DNA of 64,000 nucleotides from CAVQJU01 sp963729215 (GCA_963729215.1 CAVSND010000011.1:1-64000), one strand, 5' to 3'; positions 40,773-51,180 are shown, counted from the stretch's first letter. The notes: a model not told the origin generated them from the sequence alone. Program-made: numbers and translations.

Positions 40773-41564
40773 TCAGGAGGCGGTTTTCAATCGTCCGGCC
40801 AGCAACCCCGTCGCCTCACTGAGATCGAGATCGGCGACGAGCAATCCCTCCTCGCCGTAAGGCTGGTAGGAGAGGAGCGTGCCGTCCGGCCTGGCGATCG
40901 CCGACGTGGTACCGGAGCCGGCGATGGCGTAGTTGACGGTGGCGAAATAGCAGGTGTTTTCCGCCGCGCGGCACAGGGCCGCCTTCTCGTGAAAGGTGTT
41001 CGCGGGATCGCCGAAGGTCGTGGGCCGGAACGCGCCTGGCTCCGGTGGAGTGAAGTGCGGGTGAAACACGATCTGCGCCCCGCGGCGGGCGGCAAATCGA
41101 ACGGTCTCCGGATACCGCCAGCCTTCGTGACAGATCACGACGCCGAACGTCAGCGCCCCTGCTGTGAAGACCCGGCGATCCTTCCCCGGCGTATACGTCC
41201 CGTCCTCGCTGGGGTCGACCTGGACCTTGTCCTGAAAGCCCGCGATCGAGCCATCGTCGTTGACGACCATGACGGTCGCGGCGAGCGTGTCGTTGACGAT
41301 CCGCTCCGTGCCGAGCACGACGGCGATCCGCGCTCGCGCGGCTGCCGCGCCCACACGGGACCACGCGCGCTCGAGAAAGACGGCGTCGGGCGGCGGCGGC
41401 GTCCAGCCGAGTCCGCGGTAGCCAGGGACGTAGCACTCCGGGAAGCAGATGATCTTCGCCTGCCGCGCGCCGGCCTGCTCGATGGCCTGTTCGGCACGCG
41501 CGATCGATTCATCCGGTGTGGCGGCGTAGGGGATGTTCGCGAGCGCAATTCGAATCGAGCTCAT
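40773..41564 (-). CDS. Carbon-nitrogen hydrolase (nitrilase superfamily)
   Basis: 263 aa. The Glu-Lys-Cys triad is visible: FPECY (Glu), DKVQVDPSEDG (Lys) and VICHEGWRYPE (Cys). Acts on an amide or nitrile; the CHEGWRYPE context fits amidase/N-carbamoylase-like branches. ATG 41564 is used; a TTG two codons upstream is possible. Convergent with paralogue 3 of the secreted family. Confidence 0.85.
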   Translation of the reverse strand: MSSIRIALANIPYAATPDESIARAEQAIEQAGARQAKIICFPECYVPGYRGLGWTPPPPDAVFLERAWSRVGAAAARARIAVVLGTERIVNDTLAATVMVVNDDGSIAGFQDKVQVDPSEDGTYTPGKDRRVFTAGALTFGVVICHEGWRYPETVRFAARRGAQIVFHPHFTPPEPGAFRPTTFGDPANTFHEKAALCRAAENTCYFATVNYAIAGSGTTSAIARPDGTLLSYQPYGEEGLLVADLDLSEATGLLAGRLKTAS

Positions 41565-41603
41565 ACTCAAACATAGCAGACGCGGTTGCCGCGCATAAAG
41601 CCG

Positions 41604-41632
41604 GTCGACTCACGTCAACCACGTGAGTCGAC
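41604..41632. terminator. Perfect hairpin downstream of exported-protein gene
   Basis: 12-bp perfect stem GTCGACTCACGT / ACGTGAGTCGAC with a 5-base loop, 34 bp after the stop of the minus-strand gene at 41667. No T-tract, so transcription ending by the classical mechanism is uncertain. Confidence 0.5.
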
Positions 41633-41666
41633 TGCGGTCAACAAAGACGGAAGGCGTCGAAGATGG

Positions 41667-42272
41667 CTACGGAAGCGGTGCGTTCGGCAGGAAGTTCTTC
41701 GAGGACAACACGGTCGCTCCAGCTTCGCCGTCTCCATCGAAAGGCGTGACTGGTCCGCCTCCCGTTCCGAAACACACGTCATCGTCCTTTGGGTCGGCGA
41801 ACCACACCACGACGTGGTTCAGATCCTTGCGAACCTTGGTGGTCCCATCAAATGCGAACGCCTCCTGGATCACGGTGTCCACGCGCACAGACCCTCTGCC
41901 TGCCGCATTCGTCGTGAACTCGGCGATATATTGGGACGCGCCAAAAGGGATTTCGGCGAGTTCAGTCAGGAAGACGGTAAAGCTCGTATAGGGCGGCAGC
42001 CCCCTGGCCTTCAAATGCAGGGTATCCACTCCCCGGTCTTCCTCCGTCGGCAAAACGGTCACCGTGGCCGACGCGTTCGGGAAGCATGTCCCTGACGTCG
42101 CCACGAGGCTGAACTTGAAGGGTTCGGCATTCTCAGCGTGAGCAGCGAGCGGGAACAGCAATCCAGTGAGGATCACGAATATCGGCACCGTAAGCGTGTA
42201 TCTCCTGGTGCGATTCGATGTCTCTCGTCCGATGTTCGTTGCGCCTGACAGAAGCCTCTCAAACCTGTTCAT
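41667..42272 (-). CDS. Exported protein of unknown function
   Basis: 201 aa. Charged N-terminus then a hydrophobic stretch (YTLTVPIFVILTGLLFPLAAHA) with an AHA cleavage site. The mature part is predicted mostly beta (FSLVATSGTCFPNASATVTVLP, YTSFTVFLTELAEIPFG), holding two cysteines. No family recognised. The signal may begin at a later ATG, since about 25 polar residues precede the hydrophobic core. Confidence 0.6.
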   Translation of the reverse strand: MNRFERLLSGATNIGRETSNRTRRYTLTVPIFVILTGLLFPLAAHAENAEPFKFSLVATSGTCFPNASATVTVLPTEEDRGVDTLHLKARGLPPYTSFTVFLTELAEIPFGASQYIAEFTTNAAGRGSVRVDTVIQEAFAFDGTTKVRKDLNHVVVWFADPKDDDVCFGTGGGPVTPFDGDGEAGATVLSSKNFLPNAPLP

Positions 42273-42444
42273 CGTGCCGTCCTTTCCTGACCATCTATGG
42301 CCTTCTCTCTACGAAACCTTCACGACCGTGCTGCGGGAATCGCAGGCACTCTGATTTCGTAGGACGGAGCCCCGCGATTTCTTTCAGGCGTTCGAGCGGG
42401 CAGGTTCCGACAGGGTCAGGTTTCGGGGATTGTGTTGCGGGCTC

Positions 42445-42647
42445 TCAGAACAGCCAGGCGCCGCGCGCCATGATTGCCGCGACGAACACGATCGCGATGA
42501 CCGCCACGCGTTGTCGGCGGCGAGCAATCGTCTCCAGCCGGCGTCGTCCAGCGGCGATGCGAGCGCGCGGCCGCGTGCGACGATGCCGCCGAGTCCGAGC
42601 GCCAGCGTCAGCATGTGAATCGCAGAGAGAAGCGCGGCAGCGATCAT
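42445..42647 (-). CDS. Short DUF2214-like membrane protein, one frameshift
   Basis: About 67 aa. N-terminal helix and motif SAIHMLTLALGLGGIVARGRAL...GWRRLLAADNAW fit DUF2214, but the family is usually about twice as long. A missing base near 42508 splits the last helix (VFVAAIMARGAWLF). It is either a truncated copy or a short family member. Confidence 0.55.
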
Positions 42648-42698
42648 GGGGGAAGTGTACGGCGGAATCCCTTTTGCTACTGAACCGCCCGAAACGAC

Positions 42699-43367
42699 GT
42701 GACAGGACGATTTCCGGCCGAAACGGTCCAGGGGCTGACCCGGTTCGTGTTCGCGCTGACGGTTTTGGTGTGTCTGCTGGGACACCCGACGGCAGCGTCG
42801 GCGCAGAACTTTGAAGTCACGCCGTTCATCGGATATCGCTTCGGCGGGGACTTCTTCGAACTGCTGACCCGCCGGCCGCTGGACATCGATGGCGCGTCAA
42901 CGGTCGGCGTCGCCGTCAACGTGCCGACCTCGGAAGACTTCCAGGTCGAGGCGCTGTACACGCACCAGCACGCCCACGCGCTCGTCCCGACCCTTGCCCC
43001 CGGCCCGCCGCCCAACTTCGAGTTCGACGTCGACCACTATCAGGCAGGCGGCCTTCGGGATTACGACATCGGGCGGCCGGCGCTGCGGCCTTTCCTGACC
43101 GGCACGCTGGGCCTGACGCGCTACGCCACGCAGGGGCAGAACGAGCTGCGATTCACGCTCGGGGCCGGAGGCGGCATCAAGATGTTCCCCTCACGTCACG
43201 TCGGCCTGCGGCTGGACGGCCGTGCGTTCATGACCTTCGTTGACGCGAACGTGAGCCTCTTCGCGTGCTCGACGCTGGGCTTCAATCAGGGCTGCGTCAT
43301 CGGGTTTCAGGCCAACATCGTCTGGCAGGCCGAGTTCACGGCGGGGCTGGTCATCAAGTTCGATTGA
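42699..43367 (+). CDS. Outer-membrane beta-barrel protein
   Basis: 222 aa. Signal peptide ending SAQ, then alternating beta strands: FEVTPFIGYRFGGDFFELL, STVGVAVNVPT, LRPFLTGTLGLTRYA, RFTLGAGGGIKMF, HVGLRLDGRAFMTF, and an aromatic C-terminus (GLVIKFD) as seen in outer-membrane barrels. GTG start. Likely an eight-strand barrel; function unknown. Confidence 0.75.
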   Translation: MTGRFPAETVQGLTRFVFALTVLVCLLGHPTAASAQNFEVTPFIGYRFGGDFFELLTRRPLDIDGASTVGVAVNVPTSEDFQVEALYTHQHAHALVPTLAPGPPPNFEFDVDHYQAGGLRDYDIGRPALRPFLTGTLGLTRYATQGQNELRFTLGAGGGIKMFPSRHVGLRLDGRAFMTFVDANVSLFACSTLGFNQGCVIGFQANIVWQAEFTAGLVIKFD

Positions 43368-43376
43368 CGCCGCGAG

Positions 43377-43994
43377 GTGATGCGGCCGGCTGTTGTACAG
43401 TCGGACGCGCAGCGCATGCGTGAGTACGATCTGATCGCCGACTGGTACTTGACCGATCGCGGCCGGACCGTCGGGGTCGCCGAAGCGCTCGCGGTCGCCG
43501 CCACCCTTCCCGCCGGCTCGCGCATTCTGGATGTCGGCTGCGGCAACGGCGTGCCGATCACAGAGGCCCTCGTAAACGCCGGCTATCGCGTCGCCGGTCT
43601 CGACAGCTCCACCGGAATGCTTGCGCGCTTCCTGGTCAACCTGCCCGGCACGCCCGCCGTACGCGGCGACGCGCGTCGGTGTCCGTTCGCGGACGGTGTC
43701 TTCGACGCGGCGATTTCGTGGGGAATGATCTTCCACCTCCCGCGAGGCGATCAGGCCATGGTGTTCGCGAGCGTGTCACGGGTGCTCAAACCCGGCGCGC
43801 CGTTTCTGTTCACCGCGGCCGAACGGGAAGGAGACGACGCGGCCGGCATCACGGGCGAGATGAACGGCGTGACATTTCACTACTACGCCGTCCCCAGCTA
43901 TCGGGCGCTGGCCGCCGAGCATGGCCTCGAGCTCGTCGGCGTTCACGACGATCCCGGTGTGAGCACGTACTATCTCACCCGCAAGCTGGCGTGA
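43377..43994 (+). CDS. Class I SAM-dependent methyltransferase
   Basis: 205 aa. SAM-binding motif ILDVGCGNGVPITEALVNAGYRVAGLDSS, then DAAISWGMIFHLPRGDQ and VSRVLKPGAPFLFT, all typical of class I (methyltransferase 11/25) enzymes. Start GTG 43377 or ATG 43380, 9 bp after the barrel gene stop. Substrate unknown. Confidence 0.82.
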   Translation: MMRPAVVQSDAQRMREYDLIADWYLTDRGRTVGVAEALAVAATLPAGSRILDVGCGNGVPITEALVNAGYRVAGLDSSTGMLARFLVNLPGTPAVRGDARRCPFADGVFDAAISWGMIFHLPRGDQAMVFASVSRVLKPGAPFLFTAAEREGDDAAGITGEMNGVTFHYYAVPSYRALAAEHGLELVGVHDDPGVSTYYLTRKLA

Positions 43995-44016
43995 AGCGGG
44001 CCCGCGGCGGGGCAGG

Positions 44017-44352
44017 TTAACCGAGAATCTCGTTCAGCCCGTCCAGGACGCGCGCCAGTTCTTCCTCGGAAGCACGCGCCACCCTGGCGCCGACCCGATC
44101 GACAGAGAGCGTCCGGATTTGACTAATCTTGATCCATGAGCGCTTCCTCAGACCAAGGGCTCGACTCTCCAGCGTCAGAGGAAATCCAGCGCGGGGTTCC
44201 TGGCTCGTCAGCGCGACGGCGATCACCGTGCCTGAGCGTTCGTTGAACACATCATGGCTGAGGACCAGTACGGGACGCCGACCGGATTGCTCGTGGCCGC
44301 GAACCGGTTTCAACTCTGCCCAGCGAACCTCGCCTCTCAGTATTCTGGCCAT
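44017..44352 (-). CDS. mazF: MazF/PemK-type toxin
   Basis: 111 aa. PemK/MazF fold motifs: RGEVRWAELKPVRGHEQSGRRPVLVLSHD, VIAVALTSQEPRAGFPL, and WIKISQIRTLSVDRVG. Predicted mRNA endonuclease neutralised by the upstream antitoxin, whose gene it overlaps by 16 nt. Both are transcribed from the palindromic promoter region at 44584-44604. Confidence 0.88.
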   Translation of the reverse strand: MARILRGEVRWAELKPVRGHEQSGRRPVLVLSHDVFNERSGTVIAVALTSQEPRAGFPLTLESRALGLRKRSWIKISQIRTLSVDRVGARVARASEEELARVLDGLNEILG

Positions 44353-44579
44353 GACGCGAAGTCGTCAGCCAGACCTTCATCGGCGAGCCGTTTTTCCTCG
44401 CGCGGATTCAGGTTGGCGGATTCGCGGGCAAGCCGGGTCCGGGCGAGCCGTTGAAGCTTGTCAGCGAGCGCGGCTTCGATGGCCTGGCTTCGATTCCTGA
44501 ACCGTTGACGGTCCACGAGTTCATCGAGGCGTTGCAGAAGGGCGCTGTCCAATGTCAGAGCGACTTTTGTCTTGGGCAT
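44337..44579 (-). CDS. Ribbon-helix-helix antitoxin
   Basis: 80 aa. N-terminal RHH DNA-binding domain (KVALTLDSALLQRLDELVDRQRFRNRSQAIEAAL) and an acidic C-terminus (GLADDFASWPEY) that would wrap the MazF-type toxin. It precedes and overlaps the toxin gene. A 21-bp perfect palindrome 4 bp upstream of its ATG is the probable operator for autoregulation. Confidence 0.85.
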   Translation of the reverse strand: MPKTKVALTLDSALLQRLDELVDRQRFRNRSQAIEAALADKLQRLARTRLARESANLNPREEKRLADEGLADDFASWPEY

Positions 44580-44583
44580 CGTC

Positions 44584-44604
44584 GGTATGATGAATCATCA
44601 TACC
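44584..44604. promoter_or_regulatory. Palindromic operator of the toxin-antitoxin pair
   Basis: Perfect inverted repeat GGTATGATGA-A-TCATCATACC immediately upstream of the antitoxin ATG. Suits a dimeric RHH repressor. Proximity leaves no ribosome site, suggesting a leaderless or very short-leader message. Confidence 0.75.
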
Positions 44605-44693
44605 AAGGGCGTGCACTGCCCCGGCAGGCTCACTCGGCGTTATGTTGCCCCTGGGTGTCGCATCGCATCCGGCAACGAGAGTGACAGGCTGGC

Positions 44694-47600
44694 TTACTTG
44701 GTCGCCTCGGCCGGCTCCAGCGCCGCCGCCTGCTGACGGCTCTTCAGCCACGCCTGCACCTGCGCCATGTAGGTGTAGAACACCGGCGTCAGATACAGCG
44801 TCACGAGCTGTGAAAACAGCAGCCCGCCGACCACGACCAGGCCGAGCGGCTGCCTGGCCTCGCCGCCCGCGCCGTACCCGAGCGCGATCGGCACGGCGCC
44901 GAGCAGCGCCGCCATCGTCGTCATCATGATCGGCCGGAAGCGGATCAGGCAGCCCTGGTAGATGGCCTGCTCGGGCGTGCTGCCCTGGCGCTCGGCGTCG
45001 AGCGCGAAGTCGATCTGCATGATCGCGTTCTTCTCGACGATGCCGATCAGCATGATCATGCCGACGAAGGCGTAGATGTTGAGATCCATCCCGAACAGGA
45101 CGAGCGTCAGCAGCGCGCCGAAGCCGGCCGAGGGCAGGCCGGAGAGAATCGTCAGCGGGTGGATGTAGCTCTCGTAGAGGATGCCCAGCACGATGTAGAC
45201 GACCATGATGGCGATCACGAGGAGCACGGCGAGGTTCGACAGCGAGTTCTGGAACGCCTTGGCCGCGCCCTGGAACTGGCCGCTGACGCCTTCGGGGAGC
45301 GTGGCCGTGGCCACGGTGCGCACGCGGCTCAGCACGTCGCCGAGCGACGCGCCGGGCGCGAGACCGAACGAGATGGTGACCGCCGGCAGCTGGCCGTAGT
45401 GGTTCACGGTCTGCGGGCCGATGACCTGCGTGGCGCGGGCCAGCGTGTCGAGCGGCACGACGATGCCGGCCGATCCGCTCGGGCCGTTGGCGCCCGTGCC
45501 GCCGTTGCCGGCAGCAGCGGCCGCATTGATGGCCGCCGCCGTCCCGGGGGCCGGCGTGGCCTTGAAGTAGAGGAGCGAGAGCGCCGCCGGGTCGGACTGG
45601 TACTGCTCGGCGAGCTCGAGCAGGACCTTGTACTCGTTGACCGGCGCGTAGATCGTGGACACCCAGCGCGGACCGTACGCGTCGTAGAACGCGTTCTCGA
45701 TGGCGTTCGCCGTGATGCCGAGCGCCGCCGCCTTGTCGCGATCGATCTCGACGTTCACCTGCGGGCTCGTGACCTGGAGGTCGCTCGTCAGATCGGCGAG
45801 GCCTTCCACGTCCGCCAGCGCCTTCATCAGCGTGCGCGACGCCGCGTAGAGCGCCTCGCGGTCCGGCGACTGCATCGAGGACCTGATACAGGCTCTTGCT
45901 CACCTGGCCGCCGATGCGGATGGTCGGCGGGTTCTGCACGAACGTGTGCATGCCGACGACCGTCGCCAGCTGCGGCCGCAGCTTCTCGATGATCTGGTTG
46001 GCCAGCTCCTTCCGCTCGCTGCGCGGCTTGAGGTGGACGACGATCTGGCCGAGGTTGGGACCGCCAAGCGTGTTCGATGCGCTGCCGCCAATCGTCGAGA
46101 CGAGCGCCTCGACGTTCGGATCGTTGCGGATGATGTTCGCCACCTCGCCCTGGTATTCGACGAGCTTGTCGTAGGACGTGCCCTGCGCGGCCTCCGTCGT
46201 CACCGCCAGCTGGTCCGTGTCCTGATCGGGAATGAACCCCTTCGGGACGTAGACGAACAGCGCGCCCGTGAGGACCAGGAGGACGATGGACGCCGCCATC
46301 GTGGCGCCGCGATGCCTCAGCACGATCTGAAGTGTCCGGTCGTAGCTGGCCAGCAGGCTCGCGAACGCGCGTTCGGTCGCCACCGCGAACCGCGAACCGC
46401 CCTCGTGCCCGGGTGCCGCGTGTCCGCCTTTTTCATCCGCGTTGTGCGCATGCTTGGGCTTCTTGAGGAAGCGGCTGCAGAGCATGGGCGTGAGCGTCAC
46501 CGAGACGACGCCAGAAATCAGGATGGCGACGCAGATCGTGACCGAGAACTCACGGAACAGCCGGCCGAGCACGCCGCCCATGAAGAGGACGGGGATGAAC
46601 ACGGCCGCCAGCGACAGCGTCATCGACACGATCGTGAACCCGATTTCGCGCGACCCGACGAGCGACGCGGTGAGCGGGTCTTCACCCATTTCGACGTGCC
46701 GGTAGATGTTCTCGAGCATCACGATCGCGTCGTCCACGACGAAGCCGACCGAGAGAATGAGCGCCATCATCGACAGGTTGTCGAGGCTGTACCCGAGCAT
46801 GTACATGACCGCGAACGTGCCGATGATCGAGAAGGGCAGCGCGAGGCTGGGAATGACGGTCGCCCACACGTTCCGCAGGAACACGAAGATGACCATGATC
46901 ACGAGCGCGAGCGTGAGCGCCATGGTGATCTGCACGTCCGATGACGATTCGCGGATCGTGTCCGACCGATCGTAGAGGACGTCCATGTGCACGCTGGTCG
47001 GCAGCTCCATCTGGAACTGGGGCAGCAGGGCCTTGACGGCGTCGGCCACGGCGATGGTGTTGGTCCCGGGCTGCCGCTGGATGCCGAGCGTGATGCCGCG
47101 CCGTTCGTCGTCCCGCGTGTAGTACCACGACGCCGTCCGCTGATCCTCGACGCCGTCGATGACGGCGCCGAGCTCGCGCAGCCGCACCGGCGCGCCATTG
47201 CGGTACGAGACGATCATGTCCTTGTACTGCTCGGCGTTCATCAGCTGGCCGGTCGCCTGCAGCGTGAAGGACTTGTGCGGCCCGACCAGCGTGCCGCTGG
47301 GCACGTTGCTGTTCCAGTTCCGCAGCTGCGTCTCGACTTCGTTGATGCCGATCTGGCGTGACGCCAGCGCGTGCGGGTCGAGCTGCACGTGCACGGCGTA
47401 TTTCTGGCTGCCGAGCACCTGGACCTGCGCCACGCCGTTGACCATCGAGATGCGCTGCGCGATGCGCGTCTGCGCGTACTCGTCGAGCGTCCACGGCGGC
47501 AGCGTCGTCGAGGTGATGACGAGGTAGAGGACGGGCTGATCCGCCGGGTTGACCTTGGTGAAGGTCGGCGGCGTCGGCATGCCCTGCGGCAGCAGGCGCG

Positions 47601-47946
47601 AGGCCTGCGTGATCGCCGACTGCACGTCGATGGAGGCGCCGTCGAGGCTCCGGTTCAGGTCGAACTCGAGCGTGACGAGCGTCGAGCCGAGCGAGTTCAC
47701 CGACGTCATCGACTCGAGGCCGGCGATCATCGAAAACTGGTTCTCGAGCGGCGTCGCGACGGACGCGCCCATCGTCTCGGGGCTGGCGCCGGGCAGCTGC
47801 GCCGTGACGAGGAGCGTCGGGAAATCGACGTTGGGGAGGTCGCTGACCGGGAGCGATCGATACGCCACCAGGCCGAAAAGCGCGATCGCCGCCATGAGGA
47901 GGCTGGTGGCGATCGGCCGCTTGATAAATCCTTCGGAAATGTTCAT
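44694..47946 (-). CDS. RND efflux permease 1 (MdtB/C-like), one frameshift
   Basis: About 1084 aa inner-membrane proton-driven drug exporter. Start MNISEGFIKRPIATSLLMAAIALFG is typical; GFVVDDAIVMLEN carries the acidic proton-relay residues of helix 4, and GYGAGGEARQPLGL lies near the C-terminus. One extra C near 45877 (GTCCTCGATG) shifts the frame. The ATG overlaps the stop of permease 2 (ATGA). A His/Lys-rich insertion (KKPKHAHNADEKGGH) follows the first permease half. Last gene of the efflux operon. Confidence 0.88.
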
Positions 47947-50900
47947 ACGGTAACCGGGTCAGACGCCGACCTTGCGGCGATTTTGCTCGTGCGGAAAACT
48001 TGCGCCATGTACGTGTAGACGACGGGCGTGAGATAGAGCGTCAGCATCTGCGAGACGATGAGGCCGCCGACGACGGCGAGCCCCAGCGGCCGCCGCGCTT
48101 CGCCGCCCGCGCCGAAGCCGAGCGCAATCGGCACGGCGCCGAGCAGCGCGGCCATCGTCGTCATCATGATGGGCCGGAAGCGGACGAGGCAGCCTTCGTA
48201 GATCGCCTCGGTGGGCGTCATCGCCTGCTTGCGTTCGGCCTCGAGGGCGAAGTCGATCTGCATGATCGCGTTCTTCTTGACGATCCCGATCAGCATGATG
48301 AGGCCGACAAAGGAGTAGATGTTCAGCTCGTTGCCGAACAGCCAGAGCGTGACGAGGGCGCCGAGGCCGGCCGATGGCAGGCCCGAAAGAATCGTGATCG
48401 GGTGGATGTAGCTCTCGTACAGCGCGCCGAGCACGATGTACACCACGCCGATGGCCACGAAGAGCAGCAGGCTGAGGTTCTTCGTGGATTCCTGGAAGAC
48501 CTTGGCCGACCCTTCGAAATTGATCGTCACCGTCGCGGGCAGCACCTGGCCCGCCACGTCCTTGATGCGGTCGACGGCGGCGCCGAGCGACACGCCGGGC
48601 CGCAGCCCGAACGAGACGGACACCGACGGCAGCTGCCCCGAGTGGTTGATGCTCTGGGGACCGACCGTCTCCTGCCGGGACGCCACGGTCTCGAGCGGCA
48701 CCAGCGTCCCGCGCGGCGTCTTGAACGAGATCTTCTCGAGCGAGTCGGCGTACTGCTGGTACTTCGGATCCAGCTCGACGAGCACGCGGTACTGCGTGGC
48801 GTCGCCGTAAATCGTGGACGACCACTTCGGGCCGAACCCGATCGAGAGCACGTTCGTGATTTGCGTCGCGTTGAGCCCGACGGCGGCGGCCTTGTCGCGA
48901 TCGATGATCAGGTTGACCTTCGGGCTCCGGATCTCCAGGTCGTTCGACACGTCCTGGATTTCCGCGATGCCCTGCATGGCCGTGCTCAGGCGGCGCGCCT
49001 GGGCATAGAGCTCGTCGGTGTCCGGGCTCCGCACCGTGACGTTGTACGAGCTGTTGCCCACACGCGCGCCGATGTTGAGAGACGAAGGCAGGTTCACGAA
49101 CACGTTGTAGTTCGGAAAGCTCAGGAGCTGGCGCCGCAGCTGCTGCGAGATCTGCTGCGCGGACTGGGGACGCGTCGCGCGCGGCGTCAGGTTCACCTGG
49201 AGCTGCGCGGTGTTCTGGGACCCGCCGTACCCGCTGCCGCCGCCGCCGGTCCGGACCATGAAGCTGTCGATGTACGGATTCTTGCGGACGATCTCGGCCA
49301 CCTTCTGCGCCGCCGCGGACATCTCGTAGAACGACGTGCCCTGCGCCGCCCGGATGTTGATGTTCATCGAGTCGTTGTCCTGGTCGGGGATGAACCCCTT
49401 CGGGACCACGCCGTACATGTGGACCGTGGCGGCCAGGACGACGACGAACACGCCCAGCATCACCACCCGGTGGCGGAGGACGGCGCCGAGGCTCCACTTG
49501 TAGCCGTCGAACACCGCGTCGAACGCGCGATCGAGCAGCCCGGCCAGGCCGCGCTTGGTGTGCACGACGCGCAGGAAGCGGCTGCACAGCATCGGCGTCA
49601 GCGTGATCGACACGACGCCGGAAATGAGAATCGCCGCCGTGATCGTGACGGCGAACTCGCGGAACAGCCGGCCCAGGATGCCGGCCATGAACAGGATCGG
49701 GATGAACACGGCCGCGAGCGACGTGGTCATCGTGAGGATCGTGAAGCCGATTTCCTTCGATCCGTTGAGCGACGCCGTCAGCCGATCCTCGCCGGCCTCG
49801 ATGTGGCGCACGATGTTCTCGAGCATCACGATCGCATCGTCCACGACGAAGCCGATGCACAGGATGAGCGCCATCATCGACAGGTTGTTGAGGCTGAAGC
49901 CGAGCAGCTGCATGACGGCGAACGTGCCGAAGATCGAAAACGGCAGGGCCAGCGCGGGGATGATGGTGGCCGACCCGTTGTGGAGGAACAGGAAGATCAC
50001 GGCCACGACCAGCACCAGCGTGATCATCATCGTCCACTGGATGTCCTTGAACGCCGCCCGGATGGTCTTCGACCGGTCGCCGCGCACGAGCATGTGAATC
50101 GACGGCGGCAGCTGCGCGTTGAGCGCCGGGAGCAGCCTGAGGGCGGCGTCGGTCACCTCGATCGTGTTCACGCCCGGCTGCCGCTTGAGCGCCAGGTTGA
50201 TGGCGCGCTGCCCGCCTTCGCGCGTGTAGAACCACGTCGCGTTCATCGTGTCTTCGATGCTGTCGACCACGTTGGCGACCTGTTCGAGCCGCACGGGCTT
50301 GCCCTGCCGGTACGTCACGATGATCGGCTTGAACTGGGCCGCGTTGTTCAGCTGGCCGCCGGCCTTGATGTTGAACGTCTGGTGCGCGCCGAACAGCTGC
50401 CCGGTGGGCAGGTTGACGTTCCAGTTCTGCAGCGCCTGATCGACCTCGTTGATGCCGATCTGCTGCGTGCGCAGCCGGTCCGGATCGACCTGCACGCGCA
50501 CCGCGTACTTCGCCTGGCCCCAGACCTCCACCTTCGCCACGCCGTTCACCATCGACAGGCGCGGCGCGACCACCGTTTCGGCGAAGTCGTCGAGCACCGA
50601 CATCGGCACGGTGTTCGAGATCAGCGCGAGCTGCAGGATGTCCTGATCGGCGGGGTTCTGTTTGCGGAAGGTCGGCGGCGACGGCATGCCCGCCGGCAGC
50701 AGCGGCATGGCTTCGGCAATGGCGGTCTGGACGTCGACCGCGGCGCTGTCCATCGATCGCGCGAGGTCGAACTGCAGCGTGACCTGGCTGCTGCCCGTGC
50801 CGCTCTGCGAGATCATCGAGTCCACGCCCGCGATGCTGGTGAACTGCCGCTCCAGCGGGCTCGCGACAGACGACGCCATCGTGCCGGGATCGGCGCCGGG

Positions 50901-51053
50901 CAGGCCCGCCTGCACCTGGATGGTGGGGAAGTCCACCGTCGGCAGGTCGCTCACCGGCAGCGCCCGGTACGCGACGATGCCGAACATGGCGATGGCCGCC
51001 ATGAGGAGGCTCGTGGCGATCGGCCGCCTGATGAATCCTTCGGAAATGTTCAC
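47943..51053 (-). CDS. RND efflux permease 2 (MdtB/C-like)
   Basis: 1036 aa and intact. Starts VNISEGFIRRPIATSLLMA; GTG 51053 matches the family start, whereas the ATG triplet at 51071-51077 touches repeat element B. Contains the acidic helix 4 motif FVVDDAIVMLEN and all porter domains. Middle region is nearly identical in DNA to permease 3. Probably forms hetero-oligomers with the neighbouring permeases and uses the adaptor encoded at 54308. Confidence 0.9.
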   Translation of the reverse strand: MNISEGFIRRPIATSLLMAAIAMFGIVAYRALPVSDLPTVDFPTIQVQAGLPGADPGTMASSVASPLERQFTSIAGVDSMISQSGTGSSQVTLQFDLARSMDSAAVDVQTAIAEAMPLLPAGMPSPPTFRKQNPADQDILQLALISNTVPMSVLDDFAETVVAPRLSMVNGVAKVEVWGQAKYAVRVQVDPDRLRTQQIGINEVDQALQNWNVNLPTGQLFGAHQTFNIKAGGQLNNAAQFKPIIVTYRQGKPVRLEQVANVVDSIEDTMNATWFYTREGGQRAINLALKRQPGVNTIEVTDAALRLLPALNAQLPPSIHMLVRGDRSKTIRAAFKDIQWTMMITLVLVVAVIFLFLHNGSATIIPALALPFSIFGTFAVMQLLGFSLNNLSMMALILCIGFVVDDAIVMLENIVRHIEAGEDRLTASLNGSKEIGFTILTMTTSLAAVFIPILFMAGILGRLFREFAVTITAAILISGVVSITLTPMLCSRFLRVVHTKRGLAGLLDRAFDAVFDGYKWSLGAVLRHRVVMLGVFVVVLAATVHMYGVVPKGFIPDQDNDSMNINIRAAQGTSFYEMSAAAQKVAEIVRKNPYIDSFMVRTGGGGSGYGGSQNTAQLQVNLTPRATRPQSAQQISQQLRRQLLSFPNYNVFVNLPSSLNIGARVGNSSYNVTVRSPDTDELYAQARRLSTAMQGIAEIQDVSNDLEIRSPKVNLIIDRDKAAAVGLNATQITNVLSIGFGPKWSSTIYGDATQYRVLVELDPKYQQYADSLEKISFKTPRGTLVPLETVASRQETVGPQSINHSGQLPSVSVSFGLRPGVSLGAAVDRIKDVAGQVLPATVTINFEGSAKVFQESTKNLSLLLFVAIGVVYIVLGALYESYIHPITILSGLPSAGLGALVTLWLFGNELNIYSFVGLIMLIGIVKKNAIMQIDFALEAERKQAMTPTEAIYEGCLVRFRPIMMTTMAALLGAVPIALGFGAGGEARRPLGLAVVGGLIVSQMLTLYLTPVVYTYMAQVFRTSKIAARSASDPVTV

Positions 51054-51076
51054 GAGCCCGAGTTCCTTCATCATCA

Positions 51077-51178
51077 TCTGGTCGTCTGGTCATCTGGTCA
51101 TCTGGTCATCGTCGATCGATTGCTGAATTGTTCAATTGAACAGCGATGACCAGATGACCAGATGACTAAATGACCAGA
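51077..51178. repeat. 102-bp inverted 8-mer array, copy B
   Basis: Four units TCTGGTC(G/A) at 51077-51108, a 38-bp centre, four units TGACCAGA/TGACTAAA at 51147-51178. Lies inside the efflux operon between permease 3 (stop 51181) and permease 2 (start 51053), so its hairpin would form in the polycistronic mRNA. Centre orientation minus. Confidence 0.9.
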
Positions 51179-51180
51179 TA

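Noticed and set aside
41604..41632. Classical rho-independent terminator
   Set aside because: Stem is perfect but no T-rich run follows on either strand; kept only as a hairpin.
48000..51149. Very long open frames antisense to the RND permeases
   Set aside because: They are Arg/His/Asp-rich mirror frames expected from high-GC codon use, without family motifs or start signals.
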